NCBI GenBank assembly: GCA_902791025.1
Contig: CADATZ010000023.1
Span: forward strand, 1 to 50,077
Direction: 5' to 3'
Length of the DNA stretch: 50,077 nt
Source: an uncultured Chloroflexota bacterium
GTDB lineage: Bacteria > Chloroflexota > Anaerolineae > Anaerolineales > Anaerolineaceae
Shown here piece after piece: positions 19,304-28,004 of this stretch; the first letter of the stretch is position 1; every line of letters begins with the position of its first letter. The notes under the pieces are model-generated. The model searched no databases and had not been told where the DNA came from. It saw only the letters and a list, made by a program, of their open reading frames with translations. Position numbers and translations under genes: made by a program.

Positions 19304-20629
19304 TCATGCCTGATCAAGCACTTTTTGGATCATCTGCAATTTTTCTGTCACCTCGGGGGTAAGCGAATTCTGCGATTTTCCTTCTTCGATCAACTCAGCA
19401 ACCAGTTTTTTCATCTCAGGACTTGCCAATTCCGGTTCCTCGTCAATCAATGCCTTGAGCGCTTCCTCAGTTTCAGCACCGAGCATTTGTTCAAGACGCT
19501 GAATTTCTTCAGGAGCGGTATAAAGTTTTTGAATGATATCCAGGAGCTTCTGAAGTTTTCCGGATCGCATAAAGTCACCGGCTTTTCTCGCAGCAGCCAA
19601 TTCTTCGTTGACAACATCTGTAAATGGCTGGTCGATAGCGCGGACAACCTGATAAACAGCTGATTCCATATCATCCTGTTTGAGAATTTCTTCCAGGAGC
19701 TTCCGCCGCATTTCCTTTTCTTCCGCCAATGCTTTATCGATCTGCTTTGTCAGTTCCAGCAGCTGAGCACGGATTTTTGAGTATTTCTCTTTTTCCTCTC
19801 CCTCAGCAGCATCGATCCGGCTTGAAAGCTTTGAGAAAAATTCATAATCCATGCCGTTTCGAGCCAGTCCCGCAAGGGTCTGCAGATAGCTGTCATCCGG
19901 CGAATTGAGAACCAGGTCGAGCAGCGTCTCTCTGTTGAGATTTTCACCAACAGCCTGCAAATCGGTAATAGCCTTTTGTGTTGAATCTGCCTTCGCTTTC
20001 AGTTCCCGTCCATATTCTGTTTCACGGAACAAAACCTCCTGCAAATTTTTCAGGGTTTCAAAGGCATTTTTATCCCGCATCTGGACAGCCGCATCCAATG
20101 TGTTGTTCAGCATCAGGAAAAAGCTTTGATCAATATGGGATTCTTCCTGGTGGATCACTTCAACGAGTGATTCCGGTGAGGTTTGAAGCAGACGGCGGAT
20201 AAGCTCACCCTTATATTTCTGTTCGTTGAGCATTTCTTTCGTAATACCATCAGCCTCAAGGATCGTTTCAAACAATGTATCAAAGGTCAGCATCGTGCGG
20301 GGCTGGAAAAGATATCCTTTCTTCTTTTCCGGAGGCAGACTGTTGACAACCTTCGTGATCAACGGACCGATGATCTTCTGTTGTTCTGGCAGAGACATAT
20401 TTAACTCAGCCGGGAAATAAGTCAGCAGAAGTTCTTTTTCCGGATCATGATAAACGATCGGCATCGCGATTTGAGATTGATAACCGCAGGCCGGGCAAAC
20501 AGCAATATTTGCTGCGCCGCGAAGCAATCGTTCCTTATCCATAGGATCAACACCAACATCAAAAATCTGTTGTACATCTGCAATCATTTGTCCGCCGCAG
20601 CGTGGGCAGGGGGTAGTAGTCTGAGCCAT
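19304..20629 (-). CDS. CpXC domain protein with long helical C-terminus
   Basis: 441 residues. The N-terminal zinc-ribbon-like CpXC domain shows CPRCGG at residue 8 and CPACGY at about 45, four cysteines that probably bind zinc. The rest is charged and helical, with coiled-coil character around residues 260-330 (EEKEKYSKIRAQLLELTKQIDKALAEEKEMRRK in parts). The function of CpXC proteins is not known; they are frequent in Anaerolineae. The start is supported by AAGGA seven bases upstream. The gene is monocistronic, with its own terminator. Confidence 0.8.
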   Translation of the reverse strand: MAQTTTPCPRCGGQMIADVQQIFDVGVDPMDKERLLRGAANIAVCPACGYQSQIAMPIVYHDPEKELLLTYFPAELNMSLPEQQKIIGPLITKVVNSLPPEKKKGYLFQPRTMLTFDTLFETILEADGITKEMLNEQKYKGELIRRLLQTSPESLVEVIHQEESHIDQSFFLMLNNTLDAAVQMRDKNAFETLKNLQEVLFRETEYGRELKAKADSTQKAITDLQAVGENLNRETLLDLVLNSPDDSYLQTLAGLARNGMDYEFFSKLSSRIDAAEGEEKEKYSKIRAQLLELTKQIDKALAEEKEMRRKLLEEILKQDDMESAVYQVVRAIDQPFTDVVNEELAAARKAGDFMRSGKLQKLLDIIQKLYTAPEEIQRLEQMLGAETEEALKALIDEEPELASPEMKKLVAELIEEGKSQNSLTPEVTEKLQMIQKVLDQA

Positions 20630-20767
20630 AAATGCATCCTTAGTAATTGTTCAAATTCGGATTCGACGGTCGCGAATCGCAATTGTGAATTATACTATAA
20701 TTATAGGAGTGTACAGACACTTGTCAGTAGTCAGGAGTTGTTTTTTTCGATGAAAAACGGTGAAAAC

Positions 20768-21466
20768 ATGAAAATATTAGCGCTGCTGCCGGCTTACAAT
20801 GAAGGAGCGCATCTGGAAAGCGTTTTAAAAGCGGTCAAAAAGCAAATAACCGACATTCTGGTCGTTGACGATGGCTCCAAAGACAACACATCTCAAATTG
20901 CACGGGATGCGGGCGTAAACCTGCTTTCCCGGGGCTATAACTGCGGTAAGGGGCAGTCTCTAAAAGATGGATATCAATGGGCACTGGAAAACGGTTATGA
21001 TGCGGTGATCATGTTGGATTCCGATGGACAGCATGACCCTGCCTGCATTAAAGATTTTATTGCCAAATTTAACGAAACACATGCCCATCTGATCATCGGC
21101 GCCAGAAATTATGAAGAAATTCCACTGGTTCGCCGCGTTTCCAACAAGATCGGGAAAGCTCTATTCAGCGCGGCAGTCGGAGAGAATATACCGGATAATC
21201 AATCCGGTTATCGCATGTTGGACCGTGTTCTGATGGAACGAATGCTCCTGTCTGATGAATCCCGTTATCACTTTGAAGTTGAAATGATCGCAATCTGTAT
21301 CGCGGAAGGCTGGCAGATAGAGTGGGTTCCCATTCCGACGATTTATGCAGATGAAGTCAGCAAACAAAATCCGTTCGATCAGATATTCGGCTTTCCGAAG
21401 GTGTGTTTGAAAGCGCGGCGCATCATTCAGCAAAAACGGCAGGAAAAATGTTCCCAACCGAAGTAA
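20768..21466 (+). CDS. Family 2 glycosyltransferase, dolichyl-phosphate-sugar synthase type
   Basis: 232 residues from ATG 20768, which has GGTGA five bases upstream; earlier starts read through non-coding sequence. The GT-A fold motifs are in order: LALLPAYNEGAHLESVL, ILVVDDGSKDNT, RGYNCGKGQSLKDGY, and the DxD segment VIMLDSDGQHD. NQSGYRML and the lack of C-terminal membrane helices fit soluble polyprenyl-phosphate glycosyltransferases. It probably uses a nucleotide sugar; the acceptor is unknown. The end overlaps the next gene by 19 bases. Confidence 0.88.
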   Translation: MKILALLPAYNEGAHLESVLKAVKKQITDILVVDDGSKDNTSQIARDAGVNLLSRGYNCGKGQSLKDGYQWALENGYDAVIMLDSDGQHDPACIKDFIAKFNETHAHLIIGARNYEEIPLVRRVSNKIGKALFSAAVGENIPDNQSGYRMLDRVLMERMLLSDESRYHFEVEMIAICIAEGWQIEWVPIPTIYADEVSKQNPFDQIFGFPKVCLKARRIIQQKRQEKCSQPK

Positions 21467-22401
21467 ACCTGGGAATCGGCACCTGGGCATGGGGAGACCG
21501 GCTGATTTGGGATTATGGAAGGGATTATCGGGAAGAAGATCTCTTTGCATCATTCCGGCGCTGCATCAATGACGGGATCCGTTTTTTCAGCACATCGTCT
21601 TCTTTTGCAGAAGGGGAAAGCGAGCTTATCCTTGGCAGGTTCAACGCTCAAACTCCGGTAGATTTGCTGATAGCAACCAAATATGTTCCGCGTGTCTGGC
21701 ATTTACGCCGTTCTGATTTTATGGATTCACTGAAACAGTCTCTATTGAGGCTAAAGCTGAATAAAATCAATATTTATCAAATTTGTCCGCCGGTCGGTCG
21801 AATGACTGCCGCCCGTCTGGCTGAATCTTCTGCGGAAGCTTTGGATCTTGGTTTGATTGAGCAGGTGGGGCTTTCCGGATTTACTCTTCAACAGTTGGAT
21901 ACCTTTAATGAGGCTTTAAGTCGGTTTGGTTATTCTATTTCCTGTCTTGAAACCCCTTACAATCTTTTGGAACGGTCTATAGAAACAAATGGCCTGCTGG
22001 ATTTCTGCCGCTCCCAGAATATCAGGGTGATTGCTCAGCAGCCATTGGCCATGGGAATGTTGACAGGGAAATATAACACCGAAGCACCGGCTTCCGGAAT
22101 CCGCCGGCAAATGATGATGCGCTATTATTCACCGCGCATGGATATTCTGCTGCGGACAATGAACCACATCGGCCTGGAAAACAACGGGAAAAATCCCGCA
22201 CAAGTTGCATTGAATTGGATCATGAGTAAAGGAATCGTTCCGCTGCCGGGAATAAAAACACTGTCTCAGGCGATAGAAAATACAGAAACTGTCAGATGGT
22301 CCATGACAAAGGAACAAATAAATCTGTTGGATACACTGACAGGAAAATCAGATATCCGGATGGCCAATGAGGATGATTCTTTATTAGACATCGCACGGTG
22401 A
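21448..22401 (+). CDS. Aldo/keto-reductase-fold protein lacking three of four catalytic residues
   Basis: 317 residues from ATG 21448 (AGGA five bases upstream); a longer frame from 21403 runs inside the glycosyltransferase gene. The barrel is typical: LGIGTWAWGD, GESELILGRF, LLIATKY, QVGLSGFTLQQL, QQPLAMGMLTGKY, PAQVALNWIMSKGIVPLPGIKT with the NADPH-binding end. By alignment, however, the catalytic Asp, Tyr and His positions are Ser48, Phe53 and Cys113; only Lys78 remains. It may bind cofactor without classical reductase activity. It sits between a glycosyltransferase and a phosphatase gene in one operon. Confidence 0.85.
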   Translation: MFPTEVNLGIGTWAWGDRLIWDYGRDYREEDLFASFRRCINDGIRFFSTSSSFAEGESELILGRFNAQTPVDLLIATKYVPRVWHLRRSDFMDSLKQSLLRLKLNKINIYQICPPVGRMTAARLAESSAEALDLGLIEQVGLSGFTLQQLDTFNEALSRFGYSISCLETPYNLLERSIETNGLLDFCRSQNIRVIAQQPLAMGMLTGKYNTEAPASGIRRQMMMRYYSPRMDILLRTMNHIGLENNGKNPAQVALNWIMSKGIVPLPGIKTLSQAIENTETVRWSMTKEQINLLDTLTGKSDIRMANEDDSLLDIAR

Positions 22402-22418
22402 CCGGGAAAGGAAGAAAA

Positions 22419-23219
22419 ATGCTCAGCCAAAGAATTGAATTTGAAAAACTGTCGAATACCCGTGATTTGGGTGGTATGACCGGCGCGGATGGGCGGAAAG
22501 TTCTTCCGGGAAAATTATATCGGAGCGGGCACCTGTTTGCAGCTTCATCAAAGGATCTTGAAAAACTCGCCGAATTGATAGAGCTTTCCATCGATTTCCG
22601 GTCGAATCAGGAATGTCAGGAGAAACCGGAACCCGCTATCAGTGGTGTGAAATACTGTCACCTGCCCATTCTCGATGAGCGGCGTTCCGGTGTGACAAGA
22701 GATAAGGAGTCTTTTGCAGAGGTGCGTGAGAAAATGGTGCAGGATGAAGGCATTGCCTTGAAATATATGTCAAAAACGTATGACGGTTTTATCACGAACG
22801 AACACTCTGTCAGTCAATACGAACGTTTTGCTCACATGCTGCTTGAAAATCATTCAAAAGGAATCCTCTGGCATTGTACCGCGGGTAAGGATCGGGCGGG
22901 GTTTGCCACGGTCATCGTTCAGGAGCTGCTGGGAATCAGCAGGCAAGACATTATTGAAGATTATTTGTATACAAACGTCTGTCTGGCACAGGAAATCAAA
23001 GATTTAACCGCTATGATTTTGTCTATGCCCGGTATAAAGGCAGATGCCGCGGTAAAAGCTGTCAATTTTATTTTCGCCGCAAATATTGAATTTATAAATA
23101 CTGCCTATGCCGCTGTCGAAGAGCATTATGGAACTTTTGAAAATTATCTCAGAGAGGCTCTTCATGTTACACCGGAAGAACAGGAAAAAATCAGAGATAT
23201 ATACCTCAGTAAAGCATGA
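22419..23219 (+). CDS. Tyrosine phosphatase (Y_phosphatase3 family)
   Basis: 266 residues from ATG 22419 with AAGGAAG upstream; the GTG at 22398 overlaps the previous stop codon and is less likely. The family N-terminus is present (LSNTRDLGGMTGADGRKVLPGKLYRSG) in parts, then SIDFRSNQE, and the catalytic loop LWHCTAGKDRAGFA with Cys nucleophile and Arg. Such enzymes act on phosphotyrosine, and some on phosphoinositides. No signal peptide. It is the last gene of a three-gene group with the glycosyltransferase and the AKR-like protein. Confidence 0.9.
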   Translation: MLSQRIEFEKLSNTRDLGGMTGADGRKVLPGKLYRSGHLFAASSKDLEKLAELIELSIDFRSNQECQEKPEPAISGVKYCHLPILDERRSGVTRDKESFAEVREKMVQDEGIALKYMSKTYDGFITNEHSVSQYERFAHMLLENHSKGILWHCTAGKDRAGFATVIVQELLGISRQDIIEDYLYTNVCLAQEIKDLTAMILSMPGIKADAAVKAVNFIFAANIEFINTAYAAVEEHYGTFENYLREALHVTPEEQEKIRDIYLSKA

Positions 23220-23252
23220 TGACTGAAACCGACGCAAGTGTACTATTCCTCC

Positions 23253-23276
23253 TATGCGTCACTGGGTTCCGAATAG
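23253..23276 (+). repeat. Dispersed repeat (TATGCGTCACT type)
   Basis: The segment TATGCGTCACT followed by GGTTC and GAATA recurs with small changes at 36543-36566 in the gap upstream of a lipase gene. Its role is unknown. Confidence 0.5.
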
Positions 23277-23343
23277 ACACGATAATACTTAATAATTAAA
23301 TTACATATGTCAAACAATGCAGTTACGCAGAACTTTTGAAGAA

Positions 23344-23352
23344 TGCTATAAT
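23344..23352 (+). promoter_or_regulatory. Extended -10 promoter of the xdh operon
   Basis: TGCTATAAT (TG at 23344-23345, TATAAT at 23347-23352) is a perfect extended -10 element. A weak TTACGC lies 18 bases upstream of the hexamer. The xdhA start follows about 65 bases downstream. Confidence 0.5.
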
Positions 23353-23416
23353 TAATTTGGCCTATTATAGGCTGAACTGTTTAGATTGAATCGGAGAAGA
23401 TCGAAAGGAGTTGTGT

Positions 23417-25732
23417 ATGATCGTTGGCCGGAGAGAAACCCGCGTTGATGGATACGACAAAGCAACCGGACGAACAAAATACTATGAAGACCGTATGCCG
23501 GCGAATGCGCTCTATGTACGGATCAAACATTCGGAAATTGCCCATGGATTTGTCAAATCTGTGGATGCATCCGCGGCGGAAAAGATCCCCGGCGTGGTCA
23601 AGGTCCTGACCTGCTTTGATGTTCCGGATATTCCGTTTGCAACAGCAGGACATCCATGGTCAATGGATCCGGGCCATCAGGATACTGCTGACCGTCATCT
23701 GCTGAATCAGCATGTGCGCTATTGGGGAGATGACGTCGCGGTTGTGATCGCTGAAAATGAAGTCGCAGCCAATCAGGGCGTTCGTGCCCTGAAGGTTGAA
23801 TACGAAGAACTGCCCTTTGTGCTGGATGTGCAGAAGGCGATGGAAGACGGAGCTCCGCAGATCCACGATGAATTCCCGAATAATATTTTGAAGCACACCA
23901 CCAATATCAAGGGCAATTATGAAGAAGCCATCAAAGAAGAGGGTTTGATCAAGGTTGAGGGCTGGTATGAGACTCCGACCGTTCAGCATGCTCATATTGA
24001 AAATCATGGCTGCTTTGCCTATATGGAAAATGGACGCATCGTTGTCGTTGCTTCCACCCAGATCCCGCACATTATCCGCCGCATCGTTGGACAGGCACTG
24101 TGCCGTCCCTGGGGTGATATCGAAATCATCAAGCCCTACATCGGAGGCGGTTTCGGAAACAAACAGGATGCCCTGTATGAACCGCTCTGTGCCTGGTGCA
24201 CCACACAGGTCGGCGGCCGTCCGGTGCGCATCGACTGCTCCCGGGAAGAGACCTTTGTTTCCAATCGTGTTAGACACGCCATCCGCTACCATATCGTGAC
24301 ATGGGTTAGGAAAGATGGCAAGATCGCCGCGCGGAAGGTGGATGTCTTTTCCAACCAGGGTGCATATGCCTCTCACGGACATTCCATTGCGGCAAAGGGG
24401 CTGAATGCTTTTCCACAGCATTATCCCTGTCCGGTCTATGAAGGCAATGCCTGGACCGTTTATACGAACCGTCCGGCAGCCGGTGCCATGCGCGGATACG
24501 GTATGCCGCAGGCATCTTTTGCGGATGAGGCGAATATCGATGACTGCGCGATAGCGGTTGGTATGGACCCGATGGAATTCCGCCGGCTGAACATCATGCC
24601 GAAGGGCTTCCATGACAATTTCTCCGGGAATACAAACTACTATGACACTTACCGCGAATGTATGGCAAAAGGCGCGGAAATCATCGATTACGAACGCAAA
24701 CGCAGGGAGTATGGTCATGATACCGGCAACATCCGCCGTGGGATCGGACTTGCGACCTTCTGGTACAACACCGCGGTTTATCCGATTTCTTTGGAAACCT
24801 CTTCCAACCGCATGCAGCTGAACCTGGATGGAACTGTGACCATGCAGTGCGGTGAAACCGAAATCGGGCAGGGCGCCGATACAGCCTACGCCCAGATGAC
24901 CGCACAGGCCATCGGACTGAAGAGTTACAAAGATGTCCATGTGATCTCCTGCCAGGACACGGACATTACGCCGACCGGGACCGGCGCTTATGCCTCCCGT
25001 CAGACCTATGTCGTTGGTTTCTCTATCCGTCAGACAGCAGACCTGCTGCGTGAAAAGATCCTGAAATACGCAAGCGACCTGACTCGGCAGGCAGTTTATA
25101 ACATGGATATTGTGGACGGCAACATTATCCGCAAGGAAGATAAACTGGTGCTGATGAGCCTGAAAGAACTGGCAATGACTGCCCAGTACAATCCGGTCCA
25201 CAGCGAACACATCACCGCGGAATCCACCTATACCATCCGCAATAATGCTTACTCTTTCGGCTGTACCTTTGTGGAAGTCGAAGTGGATATCGCCATGTGC
25301 AAGGCACAGGTGACCCGCATCGTTAACGTTCATGACTGCGGGAAAGTAATCAACCCCGCTTTGGCCGAAGCACAGGTCCATGGCGGCCAATCCATGGCAA
25401 TTGGATTCGGACTCAGCGAGCAGCTGATCTTTGATGAAAAGACAGGCAAACCGCTGAACAATAACCTGCTGGACTACAAACTTTCCACCTTTATGGATCA
25501 TCCGCATCTGGAAGGGTACTTCATTGAAAATCCGGAACCGACTTCACCGTTTGGGACAAAATCCCTGGGTGAACCGCCGGCTTGTTCTCCGGCAGCCGCC
25601 ATCCGCAACGCGATTTTGAACGCGACCGGTGTAGCGATCAATCGCATTCCGATCAACCCTCACGTTCTTTTCGCTGAACTCAGTAAAGCCGGGTTGATCC
25701 ATGACTGCTGGCTTGATAAGGAGGGAAAATAA
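23417..25732 (+). CDS. xdhA: Xanthine-dehydrogenase-type molybdenum hydroxylase, large molybdopterin subunit
   Basis: 771 residues from ATG 23417 (AAAGGAG six bases upstream). It binds the molybdenum cofactor and hydroxylates a purine or similar heterocycle. Visible: the N-terminal domain VGRRETRVDGYDKATGR, PYIGGGFGNKQDALYEP, GAYASHGHSIAAKG, AGAMRGYGMPQASFADE, GETEIGQGADT, GTGAYASRQTYV and the late SLGEPPACSPAAAIRNA with the active-site Glu. The pattern is close to E. coli XdhA. In GGFGNKQD a Gln stands where bovine xanthine oxidase has Glu802, and RGY stands for RGF, so the substrate need not be xanthine. The next two genes encode the FAD and iron-sulfur subunits. Confidence 0.92.
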   Translation: MIVGRRETRVDGYDKATGRTKYYEDRMPANALYVRIKHSEIAHGFVKSVDASAAEKIPGVVKVLTCFDVPDIPFATAGHPWSMDPGHQDTADRHLLNQHVRYWGDDVAVVIAENEVAANQGVRALKVEYEELPFVLDVQKAMEDGAPQIHDEFPNNILKHTTNIKGNYEEAIKEEGLIKVEGWYETPTVQHAHIENHGCFAYMENGRIVVVASTQIPHIIRRIVGQALCRPWGDIEIIKPYIGGGFGNKQDALYEPLCAWCTTQVGGRPVRIDCSREETFVSNRVRHAIRYHIVTWVRKDGKIAARKVDVFSNQGAYASHGHSIAAKGLNAFPQHYPCPVYEGNAWTVYTNRPAAGAMRGYGMPQASFADEANIDDCAIAVGMDPMEFRRLNIMPKGFHDNFSGNTNYYDTYRECMAKGAEIIDYERKRREYGHDTGNIRRGIGLATFWYNTAVYPISLETSSNRMQLNLDGTVTMQCGETEIGQGADTAYAQMTAQAIGLKSYKDVHVISCQDTDITPTGTGAYASRQTYVVGFSIRQTADLLREKILKYASDLTRQAVYNMDIVDGNIIRKEDKLVLMSLKELAMTAQYNPVHSEHITAESTYTIRNNAYSFGCTFVEVEVDIAMCKAQVTRIVNVHDCGKVINPALAEAQVHGGQSMAIGFGLSEQLIFDEKTGKPLNNNLLDYKLSTFMDHPHLEGYFIENPEPTSPFGTKSLGEPPACSPAAAIRNAILNATGVAINRIPINPHVLFAELSKAGLIHDCWLDKEGK

Positions 25733-25733
25733 T

Positions 25734-26624
25734 ATGTACGACATGAAAGCTCTTTACGAAGCCGAAAGCGTTCAGCACGCCGTTCAGCTTCGCTTGGAAC
25801 ATCCTGAAGCCCAAATCATCGCCGGCGGTTCTGACGTTCTGGTGCAGATGCGCGAAGGAAAACGGGCAGGGAAGGAACTGATCTCGATTTACATGATCGA
25901 CGCCATGCGCGGTGTGAGCCTTGATGAGGATGAAAACATCCGCATCGGGTCGCTGACCAGCTTTTCTCATATCACCCGTGACCCAATCATTCAGAAATAT
26001 ATCAATGTGCTCGGTGAAGCTGTGGATCAGGTCGGTTCTCCGCAGATCCGCAATATCGGGACCATCGGGGGCAATACATGCAACGGTGTGACATCGGCTG
26101 ACTCCGCTTCCACCCTTCATGCGTGGGAAGCGATCGTTGAATTGACCGGTGTGAACGGTATCCGCCGCATTCCTATCAAGGATTTTTATATCAAAGCCGG
26201 TGTCGTTGATATCCGCGCTGATGAGGGCGAGATCCAGACAGCGATCCTGATACCGAAGGCCAGTTATGAGAATACTTTCGGCCATTATATCAAGTACGGG
26301 ATGCGGAACGCGATGGAAATCGCTTCCCTCGGCTGCAGTGTCAATGTTCGCCTGAGTGCAGATAAACAGACCATTGACCGCTGCCGGATCGCTTACGGCG
26401 TTGCCGGTCCTGTTCCGATGCGTGCCCCAAGTGCCGAGGCTGTTGCCAATGGCAGCGCGATGACGGAAGAAATGGTCAATGAATTTGCCTTGTCTGTCCT
26501 GTCTGATATCAATCCGCGTGATTCCTGGCGGGCCAGTAAAGCCTTCCGCCAGCATATCGCCGTGGAAATGGCAAGACGAGCCCTGATTGAATCCATTCAC
26601 AGAGCCGGAGGAGAGATCAAATGA
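25734..26624 (+). CDS. xdhB: Molybdenum hydroxylase FAD-binding subunit
   Basis: 296 residues from ATG 25734, with GGAGGG upstream and one base after the xdhA stop. It passes electrons from the iron-sulfur subunit to NAD+. The FAD-binding loops are visible: QIIAGGSDVLVQMREG and SPQIRNIGTIGGNTCNGVTSAD in parts. The C-terminal domain contains YGVAGPVPMRAPSAE. Length and motifs fit the CO dehydrogenase flavoprotein family. It overlaps xdhC by four bases. Confidence 0.92.
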   Translation: MYDMKALYEAESVQHAVQLRLEHPEAQIIAGGSDVLVQMREGKRAGKELISIYMIDAMRGVSLDEDENIRIGSLTSFSHITRDPIIQKYINVLGEAVDQVGSPQIRNIGTIGGNTCNGVTSADSASTLHAWEAIVELTGVNGIRRIPIKDFYIKAGVVDIRADEGEIQTAILIPKASYENTFGHYIKYGMRNAMEIASLGCSVNVRLSADKQTIDRCRIAYGVAGPVPMRAPSAEAVANGSAMTEEMVNEFALSVLSDINPRDSWRASKAFRQHIAVEMARRALIESIHRAGGEIK

Positions 26625-27136
26625 GCCAGTATAAAGTAGTTCACTGCAATATCAACGGGAAAGATGTTGAAAAAGTGGTCGATGTCCGTGCTTCTCTGAC
26701 GGATATGCTGCGGAATGAATATCATCTGACGTCTGTCAAAAAGGGCTGTGAAGTCGGTGAATGCGGCGCGTGCAATGTGCTGATCGACGGTGAAGCCTTC
26801 AACTCCTGTATTTACCTGGCTGTCTGGGCGGAAGGAAAGCACATCCGCACGCTGGAAGGATTGGAAGGTCCCAACGGAGAGCTTTCCGATATCCAGCAGG
26901 CGTTTATCGATGAGACCGCCATTCAGTGCGGTTTCTGTACGCCGGGCTTTATCATGACGGCAGTCGAGATCCTTGAGACAGGGAAAGAATATACCGATGA
27001 GGAGCTGCGCAAGCTGCTTTCCGGTCACCTCTGCCGCTGCACAGGCTATGAAAACATTCTGAGAGCGGTCAGAAAGACCATGTACAAACGGCTTGGAAAA
27101 GAAGTGCCGGCAGTATCTATTCAGAACCCGCAGTGA
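26621..27136 (+). CDS. xdhC: Molybdenum hydroxylase 2Fe-2S subunit
   Basis: 171 residues. Two [2Fe-2S] clusters: the plant-ferredoxin type site GCEVGECGACNVLIDG with a fourth Cys in FNSC, and the C-terminal four-helix site QCGFCTPGFIM with HLCRCTGYENI. It links the molybdenum site to the FAD subunit. The start overlaps xdhB by four bases (ATGA). The symbol follows the E. coli naming for the iron-sulfur subunit; other systems use XdhC for a maturation factor. Confidence 0.93.
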   Translation: MSQYKVVHCNINGKDVEKVVDVRASLTDMLRNEYHLTSVKKGCEVGECGACNVLIDGEAFNSCIYLAVWAEGKHIRTLEGLEGPNGELSDIQQAFIDETAIQCGFCTPGFIMTAVEILETGKEYTDEELRKLLSGHLCRCTGYENILRAVRKTMYKRLGKEVPAVSIQNPQ

Positions 27137-27137
27137 C

Positions 27138-27198
27138 GCACATGGAGACAGGCACGCTTGTGTCGGCTTTGCGACACAAGTTGCCAGTCCCCACGTGC
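27138..27198 (+). repeat. 61-base palindromic repeat, copy 1
   Basis: It starts GCACATGGAGACAGG and ends CAGTCCCCACGTGC and folds into a long near-perfect hairpin, with CTTGTGTCG against CGACACAAG at its centre. Its reverse complement recurs at 31234-31294 at the same length. It starts two bases after the xdhC stop codon. Confidence 0.85.
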
Positions 27199-27228
27199 TT
27201 TATTCCGAAGAGATATAATTGAATAATA

Positions 27229-27268
27229 AATCAAAAGCGCATCTCATAAACAGGTGCGCTTTTTGATT
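27229..27268 (+). terminator. Intrinsic terminator of the xdh operon
   Basis: AATCAAAAGCGCA pairs with TGCGCTTTTTGATT across a 13-base loop, giving a GC-rich core flanked by A and T runs. It would work in both directions. Confidence 0.8.
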
Positions 27269-27311
27269 AAAAACAATTGCTGTGAAAAGAATGAATATCA
27301 GCTAAATTATC

Positions 27312-27345
27312 CAGCCACTGGACACTGGCCACTGACCTCTGAACT
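27312..27345 (+). repeat. Heptamer tract (CACTGG type)
   Basis: Units CCACTGG, ACACTGG, CCACTGA and CCTCTGA run up to the greA stop codon. Confidence 0.75.
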
Positions 27346-27814
27346 ACTTTATCTCAAGGATCTTGACCTTGTAAGACCCGGCAGGTGCTTCCACTTCAAC
27401 GGTTTCACCGGCGCGGTGTCCCATGACAGCTTTGCCGATTGGGGATTCATTGGAGATCTTGTTAGCCATCAGGTCAACTTCCGGAGCACCGACGATCGTA
27501 TAGGTTTCAGGATCATCTTCCCCTTCTTCCAGAATGACAACGGATGTACCGACGCCAACTTCACCGGATTTGACGGGTTCATCGATCACTTTGGCGTTGG
27601 AGAGCAGATAAGCCAGGTCGTCAATACGACCGAGAACGAAGGCCTGTTCATTTTTTGCGGCTTCAAGCTCTGCATTTTCAAGAAGATCATCTCCGCCGCC
27701 TTCGATTGCGGCATGCAGACGGTTGGAAACTTCAACGCGTTTTACGCTGCGCAGATATTCGAGTTCTTCTTCAATTTTATTGTAGCCTTCGCGGGTTAAG
27801 ACTGTGTCAGCCAT
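27344..27814 (-). CDS. greA: Transcript cleavage factor GreA
   Basis: 156 residues from the ATG at 27814, with GGAGG five bases upstream. GreA enters the secondary channel of RNA polymerase and helps cleave backtracked RNA. The N-terminal coiled coil starts TVLTREGYNKIEEELEYLR, and its acidic tip is GDDLLENAELEAAKNEQ, which keeps the Asp and Glu that position the catalytic metal (the usual form is GDLSENAE). The C-terminal FKBP-like domain contains ESPIGKAVMGHRAGETVEV. Full length. Confidence 0.94.
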   Translation of the reverse strand: MADTVLTREGYNKIEEELEYLRSVKRVEVSNRLHAAIEGGGDDLLENAELEAAKNEQAFVLGRIDDLAYLLSNAKVIDEPVKSGEVGVGTSVVILEEGEDDPETYTIVGAPEVDLMANKISNESPIGKAVMGHRAGETVEVEAPAGSYKVKILEIK

Positions 27815-27848
27815 AGGTACCTCCATAAGGATGTATAAGCTATAGATG

Positions 27849-27878
27849 AAAAAAATACCCTCCCGAAAAAGGAGAGTA
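27849..27878 (-). terminator. Intrinsic terminator after tRNA-Lys
   Basis: On the minus strand TACTCTCC (27878-27871) pairs with GGAGGGTA (27863-27856) with one G-T pair, followed by seven T in a row or nearly so. It separates tRNA-Lys from greA. Confidence 0.75.
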
Positions 27879-27887
27879 ATTGTTTTG

Positions 27888-27959
27888 TGAGCGTGGAGGG
27901 GCTCGAACCCTCAACAAACGGCTTAAAAGGCCGCTGCTCTGCCATTGAGCTACACGCCC
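27888..27959 (-). tRNA. tRNA-Lys (anticodon UUU)
   Basis: 72 bases on the minus strand. The acceptor stem is GGGCGTG with CACGCTC and discriminator A; D arm GCTC-GAGC; anticodon arm GCGGC-CTTTTAA-GCCGT with anticodon TTT; T arm GAGGG-TTCGAGC-CCCTC. CCA is not encoded. Confidence 0.95.
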
Positions 27960-27975
27960 ATCACACAACGCATTT

Positions 27976-28004
27976 ATATTAGCACCATCCCGCAAATTCG
28001 TCAA
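27976..28004 (-). promoter_or_regulatory. Promoter of tRNA-Lys
   Basis: On the minus strand TTGACG (28004-27999) and TAATAT (27981-27976) are 17 bases apart, about 16 bases before the tRNA. Confidence 0.75.

Noticed and set aside
23660..25507. 615-codon open frame antisense to xdhA
   Set aside because: It lies entirely opposite a clear molybdenum hydroxylase gene and shows no domain.
25680..26600. 306-codon frame antisense to xdhB
   Set aside because: Shadow of the FAD subunit gene.
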